From Hippopus hippopus (lineage: Eukaryota; Mollusca; Bivalvia; Cardiida; Cardiidae): 64,000 nucleotides of DNA. Shown here one piece after another: positions 22,476-36,410 of the stretch. Location: the NCBI GenBank assembly GCA_946811185.2, contig OX328101.1, forward strand, positions 17,344,122 to 17,408,121. Direction: 5' to 3'. Positions within the stretch are counted from its first letter, which is position 1. Each line of letters starts with the position of its first letter. A model generated the notes under the pieces. That model searched no databases and was not told the origin of the DNA. It was given only the letters and a program-made list of their open reading frames with translations. The position numbers and the translations under genes were made by a program.

Positions 22476-25400
22476 TCATCAGGTCGAAATTTTGGATTTT
22501 CAGAAATCGGGACATTTTCAGAATAGTTTTTTCGACTTTTTCCATACTGTTTCCATTAGTGCTAAAAAAATTTTAACAGATTTTCAAATAGGCTTTCTCA
22601 GCTACACAATGATCTATAAAACTTTTCGATCGGCCTAAATCTAAAAACTACAGGGCCTGCGAAAGGTTTCTTCATCAGGTCGAATTTTTGAATTTTCAGA
22701 AATTGGCACATTTTCAGAATAGTTTTTTCGATTCTTTCCATACTGTTTTCATTAGTGCTAAAAAACTTTTAACAGAGTTTCAAATAGCCTTTCTCAGCTA
22801 CACAATGATGTATAAAACCTTTTGATCGGCCTAAATCTAAGAAGTGCAGGGCCTGCGAAAGGTTTCTTCATCAAGTCGAATTTTTGAATTTTCAGAAATT
22901 GGCACATTTTTACAATAGTTTTTTTGATTTTTTCCATACTGTTTTCATTAATGCTAAAAAACTTTTAACAGAGTTTCAAATAGGCTTTCTCAGCTACACG
23001 ATGATGTATAAAACTTTTCGATCGGCCTAAATCTAAAGACTGTAGGGCCTGCGAAAGGTTTCTGAAAGAGAAGCTGAACAAATCTAACGGAATTGTACCA
23101 ATTGTGGTACATTCCCGCTGGCTTTGTTTGGCCTGACCATCAATATTTTCATACTGCATAACTTTGCTACTTTTTCCATACTGTTTTCATTAGTACTAAA
23201 AAACTTTTAACAGAGTTTCAAAAAGCCTTTCTCAGCTACACAATGATGTATAAAACTTATTGATCGGCCTAAATGTAAGAACTACAGGGCCTGCGAAAGG
23301 TTTCTTCATCACGTCGAATTTTTTTGAATTTTCAGAAATCGGCACATTTTCAGAATAATTTTTCTATTTTTTCCATACAGTTTTCATTAGTGCTAAAAAA
23401 CCTTTAACAGAGTTTCAAAAAGCCTTTCTCAGCTACACAATGATCTATAAAATTTTTCGATCGGCCTAAATCTAAGAAGTGCAGCGCCTGCGAAAGGTTT
23501 CTTAATCATGTCGAATTTTTTTTAATTTTCAGAAATCGGCACATTTTCATGATAGTTTTTCGACTTTTTCCATACTGTTTTCATTAGTGCTAAAAAACTT
23601 TTAACACAGGTTCAAATAGCCTTTCTCAGCTACACAATGATGTATAAAACTTTTCGATCGGCCTAAATCTAAGAAGTGCAGGGCCTGCGACAGGTTTCTT
23701 CATCAGGTCGAATTTTTGAATTTTCAGAAATCGGCACATTTTCAGAATAGTTTTTTCGACTTTTTCTGTACTGTTTTCATTAGTGCTAAAAAAATTTTTA
23801 ACAGAGTTTGAATAGCCTTTCTCAGCTACACAATGATCTATACAACTTTTCGATCGGCCTAAATCTAAGAAGTGCAGGGCCTGCGAAAGGTTTCTTCATC
23901 AGGTCGAATTTTTGAATTTTCAGAAATCGGCACATTTTCAGAATAGATTTTCGATTTTTTCCGTACTGTTTTCATTAATGCTAAAAATCTTTTAACAGAG
24001 TTTCAAATAAGCTTTCTCAGCTACACAATGATATATAAAACTTTTCGATCGGCCTAAATCTAAAGACTGTAGAGACTGCGAAAGGTTTCTGAAAGAGAAG
24101 CTGAACAAATCTAACGGAATTGTACCAATTGTGGTACATTCCCGCTGGCTTTGTTTGGCCTGACCATCAATATTTTCATACTGCATAACTTTGCTACTTT
24201 TTCCATACTGTTTTCATTAGTACTAAAAAACTTTTAACAGAGTTTCAAAAGGCCTTTCTCAGCTACACAATGAAGTATAAAACTTATTGATCGGCCTAAA
24301 TCTAAGAACTACAGGGCCTGCAAAAGGTTTCTTCCTTAGGCAGAATTTTTTAATTTTCAGAAATCGGTACATTTTCAGAACAGTTTTTTCGACTTTTTCC
24401 GTATTGTCTTCATTAGTGCTAAAAAACTTTTAACAGAGTTTCAAATAGCCTTCCTCAGCTACACAATGATCTATACAACTTTTCGATCGGCCTAAATCTA
24501 AGAAGTGCAGGGCCTGCGAAAGGTTTCTTCATCAGGTCGAATTTTTGAATTTTCAGAAATCGGCACATTTTCATGATAGTTTTTCGACTTTTTCCATACT
24601 GTTTTCATTAGTGCTAAAATACTTTTAACAGAGTTTCAAATAGGCTTTCTCAGCTACACAATGATGTATAAAACTTTTCGATCGACCTAAATCTAAGAAC
24701 TACAGGGCCTGCGAAAGGTTTATTCATCAGGTCGAATTTTTGAATTTTCAGAAATCGGGACATTTTCAGAATAGTTTTTTCAACTTTTTCCGTATTGTTT
24801 TCATTAGTGCTAAAAAACTTTTAACAGAGTTTTAAATAGGCTTTCTCAGCTACACAAGGCTTTCTCAGCTACACAATGATGTATACAACTTTTCGATCGG
24901 CCTAAATCTAAGAAGTGCAGGGCCTGCGAAAGGTTTCTTCATCAGGTCGAATTTTTTAATTTTCAGAAATCGGCACATTTTCAGAATAGTTTTTCAACTT
25001 TTTCCATACTGTTTTCATTAGTGCTAAAAAACTTTTAACAGAGTTTCAAATAGCCTTTCTCAGCTACACAATGATGTATAAAACTTTTCGATCGGCCTAA
25101 ATCTAAAAACTACAGGGCCTGCGAAAGGTTTCTTCATCAGGTCGAATTTTTGAATTTCCAGAAATCGGGACATTTTCAGAATAGTTTTTCAACTTTTTCC
25201 ATACTGTTTTCATTAGTGCTAAAAAACTTTTAACAGAGTTTCAAATAGCCTTTCTCAGCTACACAAAGATGTTAAAACTTTTCAATCGGCCTAAATCTAA
25301 AAACTACAGGGCCTGCGAAAGGTTTCTTAATCACGTCGAATTTTTTGAATTTTCAGAAATCGGCACATTTTCAGAGTAGTTTTTCGACTTTTTCCATACT

Positions 25401-28400
25401 GTTTTCATTAGTGCTAAAAAACTTTTAACGGAGTTTCAAATAGCCTTTCTCAGCTACACAATGATGTATAAAACTTTTCGATCGGCCTAAAGCTAAAAAC
25501 TACAGGGCCTGCGAAAGGTTTCTTCATCAAGTCGAATTTTTGAATTTTCAGAAATCGGCACATTTTCAGAATAGTTTTTTCGACTTTTTCCATACTGTTT
25601 TCATTAGTGCTAAAAAACTTTTAACAGAGTTTCAAATAGCCTTTCTCAGCTACACAATGGTGTATAAAACTTTTCAATCGGCCTAAATCTAAGAAGTGCA
25701 GGGCCTGCGAAAGGTTTTTTCATCAGGCCGAATTTTTGAATTTTCAGAAATCGGCACATTTTCAGAATAATTTTTTCGACTTTTTCCGTATTGTTTTCAT
25801 TAGTGCTAAAATACTTTTAACAGAGTTTCAAAAAGCCTTTCTCAGCTACACAATGATGTATAAAACTTATTGATCGGCCTAAATCTAAAAACTACAGGGC
25901 CTGCGAAAGGTTTCTTCATCAGGCGGAATTTTTGGATTTTCAGAAATTGGCACATTTTCAGAATAATTTTTTCGACTTTTTCCGTATTGTTTTCATTAGT
26001 GCTAAAAAACTTCTAACAGAGTTTCAAATAGGCTTTCTCAGCTACACAATGATGTATAAAACTTTTCGATCGACCTAAATCTAAAAACTACAGGGCCTGC
26101 GAAAGGTTTCATCATCAGGTCGAATTTTTGAATTTTCAGAAATTGGCACATTTTCAGAATAGTTTTTCGACTTTTTCAATACTGTTGTCATTAGTGCTAA
26201 AATACTTTTAACAGAGTTTCAAAAGACCTTTATCAGCTACACAATGATCTATAAAACTTTTCGATCGGCCTAAATCTAAAAACTACAGGGCCTGCGAAAG
26301 GTTTTTTCATCAGGCGGAATTTTTGGATTTTCAGAAATTGGCACATTTTCAGAATAATTTTTTCGACTTTTTCCGTATTGTTTTCATTAGTGCTAAAAAA
26401 CTTTTAACGGAGTTTCAAATAGGCTTTCTCAGCTACACAATGAGGTATAAAACTTTTCGATCGACCTAAATCTAAAAACTACAGGGCCTGCGAAAGGTTT
26501 CTTCATCAGGTCAAATTTTTCAATTTTCAGAAATCGGCACATTTTCAGAATAGTTTTTTCGACTTTTTCCGTACTGTTTTCATTAGTGCTAAAAAACTTT
26601 TAACAGAGTTTCAAATAGCCTTTCTCAGCTACACAATGATGTATAAAACTTTTCAATCGGCCTAAATCTAAGAAGTGCAGGGCCTGCGAAAGGTTTTTTC
26701 ATCAGGCCGAATTTTTGAATTTTCAGAAATCGGCACATTTTCAGAATAATTTTTTCGACTTTTTCCGTATTGTTTTCATTAGTGCTAAAAAACTTTTAAC
26801 AGAGTTTCAAAAAGCCTTTATCAGCTACACAATGATGTATAAAACTTATTGATCGGCCTAAATCTAAAAACTACAGGGCCTGCGAAAGGTTTCTTCATCA
26901 GGCGGAATTTTTGGATTTTCAGAAATTGGCACATTTTCAGAACAATTTTTTCGACTTTTTCCATATTGTTTTCATTAGTGCTAAAAAACTTTTAACAGAG
27001 TTTCAAATAGGCTTTCTCAGCTACACAATGATCTATACAACTTTTCGATCGACCTAAATCTAAAAACTACAGGGCCTGCGAAAGGTTTCATCATCAGGTC
27101 AAATTTTTGAATTTTCAGGAATCGGGACATTTTCAGAATAGTTTTTCGACTTTTTCAATACTGTTGTCATTAGTGCTAAAAGACTTTTAACAGAGTTTCA
27201 AATAGGCTTTCTCAGCTACACAATGATCTATAAAACTTTTCGATCGGCCTAAATCTAAGAAGTGCAGGGCCTGCGAAATGTTTCTTCATCCGGTCGAATT
27301 TTTGAATTTTCAGAAATCGGCACATTTTCAGAATAATTTTTTCGACTTTTTCCGTATTGTTTTCATTAGTGCTAAAAAACTTTTAACAGAGTTTCAAATA
27401 GCCTTTCTCAGCTACGCAATGATCTATACAACTTTTCGATCGGCCTAAATCTAAGAAGTGCAGGGCCTGCGAAAGGTTTCTTCATCAGGTCGAATTTTTG
27501 AATTTTCAGAAATCGGCACATTTTCATGATAGTTTTTTCGACTTTTTCCATACTGTTTTCATTAGTGCTAAAATACTTTTAACAGAGTTTCAAATAGGAT
27601 TTCTCAGCTACACAATGATGTATAAAACTTTTCGATCGGCCTAAATCTAAAAACTACAGGGCCTGCGAAAGGTTTCTTCATCAGGTCGAATTTTTTAATT
27701 TTCAGAAATCGGGACATTTTCAGAATAATTTTTTCAACTTTTTCTGTATTGTTTTCATTAGTGCTAAAAAACTTTTAACAGAGTTTCAAATAGCCTTTCT
27801 CAGCTACACAACGATCTATACAACTTTTCGATCGGCCTAAATCTAAGAAGTGCAGGGCCTGCGAAAGGTTTCTTCATCAGGTCGAATTTTTTAATTTTCA
27901 GAAATCGGGACATATTCATGATAGTTTTTCGACTTTTTCCATACTGTTTTCATTAGTGCTAAAAAACTTTTAACAGAGTTTCAAATAGGCTTTCTCAGCT
28001 ACACAATGATGTATAAAACTTTTCGATCGGCCTAAATCTAAAAACTACAGGGCCTGCGAAAGGTTTCTTCATCAAGCCGAATTTTTGAATTTTCAGAAAT
28101 CGGGACATTTTCAGAATAGTTTTTCGACTTTTTCCATACTGTTTTGATTAGTGCTAAAAAACCTTTAACAGAGTTTCAAATAGCCTTTCTCAGCTACACA
28201 ATGATGTATAAAACTTTTCGATCGGCCTAAATCTAAAAACTACAGGGCCTGTGAAAGGTTTCTTCATCAGGTCGAATTTTTTTTAATTTTCAGAAATTGG
28301 CACATTTTCAGAATAGTTTTTCAACTTTTTCCATACTGTTTTCATTAGTGCTAAAAAACTTTTAACAGAGTTTCAAATAGGCTTTCTCAGCTACACAATG

Positions 28401-28427
28401 ATGTATAAAACTTTTCGATCGGCCTAA
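22476..28427 (+). repeat. satellite A, left array (~196-bp monomer, ~30 copies)
   Basis: Successive cgatcggcctaaat words fall at 22627, 22822, 23019 and so on, 195-197 bp apart. A unit runs gtcgaatttttgaattttca, gaaatcggcacattttcaga, ctttttccatactgttttca, gtgctaaaaaacttttaaca, ctttctcagctacacaatga, ttttcgatcggcctaaatct, acagggcctgcgaaaggttt. Two units (22965-23165 and 23992-24190) carry an alternative segment (aagctgaacaaatctaacgg ... ggtacattcccgctggcttt). Block D lies on both sides, so the array appears embedded in it. The orientation is opposite to the array at 50121-57310. Confidence 0.95.
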
Positions 28428-30370
28428 TGCAGCTCCAAGATCAGACTGCACTTTCTTTGCCGCCTGGTCTTGATCTTCACAGTTCACAAAAGCTTCAAGT
28501 GTCATCTACAGTATGGAAAGAGCTTTCTTTCTTTCTTTCAATGTATCTTAAATGTAAATCGGCCGCAGTCTTTTTAGAAGTAACCGTCCAGAGTCGTGTC
28601 TGTCAAGGTGGGCGATGCCTGCCTGTCAGACACAGATCCCAATAGGAACGATTATAACCTATAACTCTTTCGTCATGTCTATATTATTCTGAGGCTTGCC
28701 TTTTTTCTTTCTTTCTTTCTCTTTCTAAAATGCAAATTGCCCTCAACCTTTGTAATGCTTACCGTCCAGACTTCTGTCTGTCAGGGTAGGCAATGCCTGC
28801 CTGTCAGACACAGATCCTGGTGAAACAGACTATATATATATTATGCTCGTTATAGTACTTATATTTGAATGGTCATTTGCTGCTTCCTTCCTTCCTTCCT
28901 TCCTTCCTTCCTTCATTCCTTCCTTCCTTCCGACCAAAATGTATTGGCCATGCCCTTTCAGATGCTAATCCTTCAGAAACCTGTCTGTCAAGGTAGGCAA
29001 TGCCTGCCTGTCAGACACAGATCCCGATAAGAACCATTATAATACTTTCGTCTTATTGTTTATATCACAATAACGTTTTCTTTCTTTCTTTCTAACTTAC
29101 TTCCATTCTTATTAATATAACTCGGCCATGACTTTATAATACTAACCGTCCAGAGTCGTGTCTGCCAGGGTAGGCGATGCCTGCCTGTCAGACACGTGTA
29201 GCTGTCTTTATTACGTTAACGTTTTCTTTCTTTCTTTCTTTTTTTCTTTCTTCCTATCTAAAATGTAAATCGGCCGCAATCTTTTTAGAAGTAACCATCC
29301 AGAGTCATGTCTGCCAGGGTAGGCGATGCCTGCCTGTCAGACACAGATCCCAATAAGAAAGATTAAAACATTATCGTGTAGCTGTCTTTATAAGGATAAC
29401 GCTTTCTTTCTATTTTTCTTTCTTTCTTTCTAACTTTTAATATTTCCTTTTTTCTTTTTTTCTTTCTCCCTTCCCTTCCTTCTTTCTTTTCTTTCTTTCT
29501 TGCTTTCTTGCTTACTATCTGAAATGTAAATCGGCCGAGATCATTTTAGAACTAACTGTCCAGAAATTCTGTCTGTCAGGGTTGGCGATGCCTGCCTGTC
29601 AGACAGAGATCCTGGTGAAACAGAATACTTTCTCGACATATTACCTATCTTTTGAAATTGTCCTTCCTTCCTTCCTTCCTTTTTAAGTTTCGAATGTGAA
29701 GTCCAACAGTACATATGGTCGGTGCTTTACCGATACCCCATGTAGAGAGACCATCAATAATCAATGTTTGTTTGTTTATATGTTTGTTTGTTTGTTTGTT
29801 TCTTTCTTTCTTTCTTCCCTCCTATCTTACTTTCTTTTTGGTATTAATCGGCCATGACTTTGTAATGCTAACCGTCCAGAGTCTTACTTTCTTTTCTACT
29901 ATCTTTCTATCTTAAATGTAAATCGGACGCAATCTATTTAGAAGTAACCGTCCAGAGTCGTGTCTGTCAAGGTAGGCGATGCCTACCTGTCAGACACAGA
30001 TCCCAATAAGAACGATTAAAACACATAACTCTTTCGTCTTGTTGACTATATTATGCTGACGCTTTCTTTCTTTCCTTCCTTCCTTCCTTGATACCAATCG
30101 GCCATGACTTTGTAATGCTAACCGCCCAGAGTCGTGTCTGTCAGGGTAGGCGATGCCTGCCTGTCAGACACAGATCCCAACAAGAACTTTTGTGTAGCTT
30201 TCTTTAATAGGTTAACGTTTTCTTTCTTTCTTTCTTTCTTTCTTCCTAACTTGCTTCTTTTCATATTAATATAAATCGGCCATGCCTTTGTAATGCTAGC
30301 CATCCAGAGTCGTGTCTGTCAGGGTAGGCAATGCCTGCCTGTCAGACACAGATCCCAATAAGAACGAGTT
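28428..30370 (+). repeat. block D right: pyrimidine microsatellites with dyad units
   Basis: Same composition as 20381-22475. The dyad unit gtctgtcagggtaggcgatg / cctgcctgtcagacacagat recurs about every 150-200 bp (near 28600, 28780, 28990, 29160, 29310, 29570, 29960, 30140, 30320). The GGC-RAT-GCC core is kept while outer positions vary (gtgggc, gttggc, gtaggc on the left arm). Tracts of ctttt/cttt separate the units. No coding sequence. Confidence 0.85.
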
Positions 30371-33300
30371 TAACATTTGCGTTTAAGCTGCCCTGTTATC
30401 TGTCTACAATAAGGTAGTAAAATTTTAGCTTAATAACACTTATTTAAGGAGAGGTTTGCGATATTTCTATCCCACCCCATCAAAAATTGCGAAAAAAGGA
30501 GCATTTTTCAGAGCGGTTTTGGTAATAATTACCACAAACATCAATATTTTTGCATGAAACTTGGCTAGATTGTTGAGAATAATTAGTTGAACAAGGTTAA
30601 ATAGTTTTCAACCTCAAATTGACAAGTTTTAAGGAGCAATATGGTCGCCGAAAAAGCTGAAATTCATTTTTCGGCCAGGAGTAGGTTAGGAAATTTGGGT
30701 CTAATTGATAAATCCTTCTTTTGATATTGCCAATAATAGTATACGTAAGTTGTACAAAGTCTCTGATTTAAAATGACACCAAACTTTCACCAATATCTTC
30801 AGAACTAAGGACGAAATTTTTACTAATCCGGTGTCAGGAGCACGGGAAAACCCGAATTATGCGTTTTCACGACCCTACCCCCTCGTGCATTGAAAAATTA
30901 CATTGTTCATACTGTTCAAATTCATTCGATCTTTTTTTTTTTATTGTGTAGACCTGTTATCTGGCCACAAGAAGAGAGTAAAATTTTAGCTTAATAATAA
31001 TTATTAAACGAGATTTTTGCGATATTTCTACCCCACCCCCGAAAAATTGCTTAAAAAGAAGCATTTTCGTGGAGCCCACAAATATCAATATTTTTGCACG
31101 AAACTCGGCGAGATTGTTGAGAATAATTACCTGAACAAAGTTAAATCGTTTTCGAACATAAATTGACTAGCTAAAAGGAGCAATGTGGGCGTCAAACGGC
31201 TGAAATTCATTTTTCGGCCGGGAATAGGTTGAGAAATTCGGGTCATACTCAAATATCCTCAATCAGATATTGCGAAAATTAGTATAAATAAATTGTACAA
31301 AGTCTCTGATTTAAAATGATACCAAAATTTCATCAATATCTTCAGAAATAAGGACGAAATTTTTACTAGCCCGGTGTCGGGAGCACGGGAAAACCCGAAT
31401 TATGGGTTTTCGTGACCATACCCTCTTGTGCGTTGGAAAATTACATTGTTCATACTGTTCAAATTCATTCGATCTATTTCTATTTTGTAGCCCTGTTATC
31501 TGGCTACAAGAAGATAGTAAAATGTTAGCTAAATAACAATTATTAAACGAGGTTTTTGCGATATTTCTACCCCACCCCCCCAAAAAAAATTGCTAAAAAA
31601 AGAAGGATTTTTCTGAGCGATGTCGGGCATAATTCCTACAAATATCAATATTTTGCACGAAACTCGGCGAGATTGTTGAGAATTATTACCTGAACAAGGT
31701 AAAATCGTTTTCGAACACAAATTGACAAGCTTAAAGGAGCAATGTGGGCGTCAAACGGCTGAAATTCATTTTTCGGCCGGGAATAGGTTGAGAAATTCGG
31801 GTCATACTCAAATATCCTCAATCAGATATTACGAAAATTAGTATAAATAAATTGTACAAAGTCTCTGCCTTAAATTGATACCAAAATTTCATCAATATCT
31901 TCAGAAATAAGGACGGAATTTTTACTAATCCGGTGTCGGGAGCATGGGAAAACCCGAATTATGGGTTTTCGCGACCCTACCCCCTCGCGCGTTGAAAAAT
32001 TGCATTGTGCATACTGTTCAAATTCATTCAATCTCTTTTTATTTCGTAGCCCTGTTATCTAGCTACAAGAAGGTAGTAATATTTTAGCTTAATAACAATT
32101 ATTAAACGAGATTTTTGCGATATTTCTACCCCACCCCATCGAAAATTGCGAAAAAAGAAGCATTTTTCGGAGCAATGTCAGGCATAATTCCTACAAATAT
32201 CAATATTTTTGCACGACACTCGACAAGATTGTTGAGAATTAATACCTGAACAAGGTAAAATCGTTTTCGAACATAAATTGACTAGCTAAAAGGAGCAATG
32301 TGGGCGTCAAACGGCTGAAATTCATTTTTCGGCCGGGAATAGGTTGAGAAATTCGGGTCATACTCAAATATCCTCAATCAGATATTGCTAAAATTAGTAT
32401 AAATAAATTGTACAAAGTCTCTGATTTAAAATGATACCAAAATTTCATCAATATCTTCAGAAATAAGGACGAAATTTTTACTAGCCCGGTGTCGGGAGCA
32501 CAGGAAAACCCGAATTATGGGTTTTAGCGACCATACCCTCTCGTGCGTTGGAAAATTACATTGTTCATACTGTTCAAATTCATTCGATCTATTTCTATTT
32601 TGTAGCCCTGTTATCTGGCTACAAGAAGATAGTAAAATGTTAGCTAAATAACAATTATTAAACGAGGTTTTTGCGATATTTCTACCCCCCCCCCCCAAAA
32701 ATGGCTAAAAAAAGAAGGATTTTTCGGAGCGATGTCGGGCATAATTCCTACAAATATCAATATTTTGCACAAAACTCGGCGAGATTGTTGAGAATTATTA
32801 CCTGAACAAGGTAAAATCGTTTTCAAATACAAATTGACAAGCTTAAAGGAGCAATGTGGGCGTCAAACGGCTGAAATTCATTTTTCGGCCGGGAATAGGT
32901 TGAGAAATTCGGGTCATACTCAAATATCCTCAATCAGATATTACGAAAATTAGTATAAATAAATTGTACAAAGTCTCTGCCTTAAATTGATACCAAAATT
33001 TCATCAATATCTTCAGAAATAAGGACGGAATTTTTACTAATCCGGTGTCGGGAGCATGGGAAAACCCGAATTATGGGTTTTCGCGACCCTACCCCCTCGC
33101 GCGTTGAAAAATTGCATTGTGCATACTGTTCAAATTCATTCAATCTCTTTTTATTTCGTAGCCCTGTTATCTAGCTACAAGAAGGTAGTAATATTTTAGC
33201 TTAATAACAATTATTAAACGAGATTTTTGCGATATTTCTACCCCACCCCATCGAAAATTGCGAAAAAAGAAGCATTTTTCGGAGCAATGTCAGGCATAAT

Positions 33301-34938
33301 TCCTACAAATATCAATATTTTTGCACGACACTCGACAAGATTGTTGAGAATTAATACCTGAACAAGGTAAAATCGTTTTCGAACATAAATTGACTAGCTA
33401 AAAGGAGCAATGTGGGCGTCAAACGGCTGAAATTCATTTTTCGGCCGGGAATAGGTTGAGAAATTCGGGTCATACTCAAATATCCTCAATCAGATATTGC
33501 TAAAATTAGTATAAATAAATTGTACAAAGTCTCTGATTTAAAATGATACCAAAATTTCATCAATATCTTCAGAAATAAGGACGAAATTTTTACTAGCCCG
33601 GTGTCGGGAGCACAGGAAAACCCGAATTATGGGTTTTAGCGACCATACCCTCTCGTGCGTTGGAAAATTACATTGTTCATACTGTTCAAATTCATTCGAT
33701 CTATTTCTATTTTGTAGCCCTGTTATCTGGCTACAAGAAGATAGTAAAATGTTAGCTAAATAACAATTATTAAACGAGGTTTTTGCGATATTTCTACCCC
33801 CCCCCCCCCAAAAATGGCTAAAAAAAGAAGGATTTTTCGGAGCGATGTCGGGCATAATTCCTACAAATATCAATATTTTGCACAAAACTCGGCGAGATTG
33901 TTGAGAATTATTACCTGAACAAGGTAAAATCGTTTTCAAATACAAATTGACAAGCTTAAAGGAGCAATGTGGGCGTCAAACGGCTGAAATTCATTTTTCG
34001 GCCGGGAATAGGTTGAGAAATTCGGGTCATACTCAAATATCCTCAATCAGATATTGCGAAAATCAGTATAAATAAATTGTACAAGGTCTCTGCTTTAAAA
34101 TGATACCAAAATTTCATCAATATCTTCAGAAATAAGGACGAAATTTTTACTAATCCGGTGTCGGGAACACGGGAAAACCCGAATTATGGGTTTTCGCGAC
34201 CCTACCCCCTCGCGCGTTGAAAAATTACGTTGTTCATACTGTTCAAATTCATTTGATCTTTTTTATTTTGTAGCCCTGTTATCTGGCTACAAGAAGATAG
34301 TAAAATTTTAGCTTAATAACAATTATTAAACGAGATTTTTGCGATATTTCTACCCCCACCCCCAAAATTTGCGAAAAAAAGATGCATTTCTCTGAGCGAT
34401 GTCGGGCATAATTCCCACAAATATCAATATTTTTGCACGAAACTCGGCAAGATTGTTGAGAATTATTACCTGAACAAGGTAAAAACATTTTCGAACACAA
34501 ATTGACAAGCTTAAAGGAGCAATGTGGGCGTCAAACGGCTGAAATTCATTTTTCGGCCGGGAATAGGTTGAGGAATTCGGGTCATACTCAAATATCCTCA
34601 ATCAGATATTGCGAAAATCAGTATAAATAAATTGTACAAGGTCTCTGCCTTAAAATGATACCAAAATTTCATCAGTATCTTCAGAAAAAAGGACGAAATT
34701 TTTACTAATCCGGTGTCGGGAACACGGGAAAACCTGAATTATGGGTTTTCGCCACCCTACCCCCTCACGCGTTGAAAAATTACATTGTTCATACTGTCTT
34801 TTTTATTTTTCTAGCCCTGTTATCTGGCTACAAGACGGTAGTAGACTTTTAGCTTAATAACAATTATTAAACGAGATTTTTGCGATATTTCTACCCCACC
34901 CCCGAAAAATTGCTTAAAAAGAAGCATTTTTATAATTA
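30371..34938 (+). repeat. satellite B, left array (~556-bp unit, ~8 copies, 1,112-bp dimers)
   Basis: The phrase ccctgttatctggctacaag recurs near 30390, 30957, 31493, 32053, 32608, 33165, 33720, 34277 and 34819. Alternate units are more alike than neighbours: the segment around 31490-32600 repeats at 32600-33710 and again at 33715-34040 with few differences, giving a 1,112-bp higher-order dimer. Each unit has a poly-C stretch after gatatttctac. Minus-strand open frames (such as 33538-33945) merely reflect the repeated unit. Confidence 0.93.
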
Positions 34939-34953
34939 CAAAATGGTTTTTCT

Positions 34954-35191
34954 CTTAGTGGGGGCATCGCCTACCTCTGTCTGTCTATCAACTGAGTGTC
35001 TGACGAAATTTGCCAAAAAATCAAATTGCAATATTTTCGTAAATATTCAAAATTTTTGCGCAAAACTTACGTGTGTAACTAATTGAGTAATAAACAATAA
35101 GTTAACGTAATTTTATCGAAGTGGAATAATTAGAAGGTTTATAAATCGGGAGAGAAACATTTTGAGAGAGGTAGGCGATGCCCCCACTAAG
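34954..35191. mobile_element. 238-bp MITE with perfect 25-bp inverted ends carrying the dyad
   Basis: The left end (34954-34978) starts cttagtgggggcatcgccta and the right end (35167-35191) ends taggcgatgcccccactaag; all 25 positions pair. Each end contains the ggcgatgcc core. The interior is AT-rich with no ORF longer than a few dozen codons. It sits exactly between satellite B and duplication C. No clear target duplication is visible. Confidence 0.75.
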
Positions 35192-35363
35192 CAAAATTTC
35201 ATTCCTGTCAGACAAGGATCGGGACAAAAATTTTTAAAATTTTAAAGTCTTAAAATAGCCCAAAACATGTTAAAAAAAATGCAAAAAACCCGGAAAAAAA
35301 GTGACAAAAATTTTCATCCCGAGGTCAAACGGTTTTGTCCTGAAGCAGACAGGCTTCGGGACG

Positions 35364-35422
35364 TTCGGCGATGCCGAAAGTTGTTTCGGCGATGCCCAAA
35401 TTGATTTCGGCATCGCCGAAAT
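35364..35422 (+). repeat. three GGC-NNN-GCC dyads in C, left copy
   Basis: ttcggcgatgccgaa (35364-35378), tttcggcgatgcccaaa (35384-35400, right arm altered) and atttcggcatcgccgaaat (35404-35422) follow one another at ~20-bp spacing. The centre is GAT in the first two and ATC in the third. The matching cluster in the right copy is at 61032-61090. Confidence 0.85.
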
Positions 35423-35989
35423 GTGTATATACGCTTGACACCCTTTATCAGATTACCATTATCTCAGTGTTAACGTGCATAAATTTGACATATTAAGTAA
35501 TTTTATGAATAAGTAAGCTGCATTTTCATCCGTTCGTCTGTGTCTAACCATCCAGCAGCGGCTGTCTGACTGTCAGTCTGACCGTCGGTCATCTTTTTAT
35601 CAGCACGTATATGAGTGAATCATTCAATGTTTAGCGTTTTGATGCAGTATCTATGCATAGATGTTTGTTTTCAATTTCCATTATTATTCATATGCCTGTT
35701 TACCTCTTTACCAGATTTAAAGTCCGACCAGCGTAATAAGCCAATGCTCGGCACGGCCTTGGTATCGCCGAGCGGCTCCTAGGAAGTCTAGCTAGTCCTG
35801 TTCTTATGAATTCTGTGCATAGTACGGATTTTCTGCATTTTTCCCTCCTAGAATGTGCTTTGGACTGCGAGCAGTCTATTTAGCCATTACCTGTCGTGGC
35901 CTTGGTCTCGCCGCACGGCTCCTTTTGCGTTTCGAAGGGCCGAACTTGGTCCATTATCTATATTCTAATTAAATGTTTGGTTAGCTTTT

Positions 35990-36410
35990 TAACCGGAATT
36001 TTGCCAAGTTTGATATTGCAAATTTTGGGTTCGAACTTAATCTAATTTTCTACACTTAAAGTTAGAACGAAAGGCAATGTTAGCTTAGTTCGGACTTACG
36101 TTTCTTTTTTTCTGTTGTTCCAGTCACAGGAGCAAAACCCAAACTAGCCTATTCACCAGAAATTTGCCAAGATTGGTACTGCATAAATTGGATTCGAACT
36201 TAGTCTATTGTTCTACACTTAAAGTGAGAAAAAAGTTGCTAAGATTGGTACTACAGACTTTGGTTCAAACTTAGTCTATTTTTCGACACTTAAAGAGAGA
36301 ATAAAAGTCAAGCTGAGCCTATTTACCGATTTTTTGCCAAGATTGGTACTGCCGACTTGGGTTTGAACTTAGTCTTTTTTTGTACACTTTAAGTAAGAAC
36401 AAAAGTCGAG
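35990..36410 (+). repeat. four-unit tandem inside C
   Basis: Units near 36001, 36165, 36236 and 36336 share ttgccaagattggtactgc, a gttcgaacttagtct segment and tacacttaaagt-agaa. Spacing is irregular (70-165 bp). Repeated in the right copy of C. Confidence 0.7.

Noticed and set aside
20994..22638. Ser/Phe/Leu/Pro-rich open frames
   Set aside because: They are translations of cctt and ctttt microsatellites.
28580..30360. Regular repeats with variable spacers resembling a CRISPR array
   Set aside because: Animal nuclear context, spacers are microsatellites, spacing is irregular and there are no cas genes.
31311..34601. Minus-strand frames of up to 135 residues in satellite B
   Set aside because: They recur exactly with the 1,112-bp repeat unit and cross a variable poly-C tract that shifts the frame between units.
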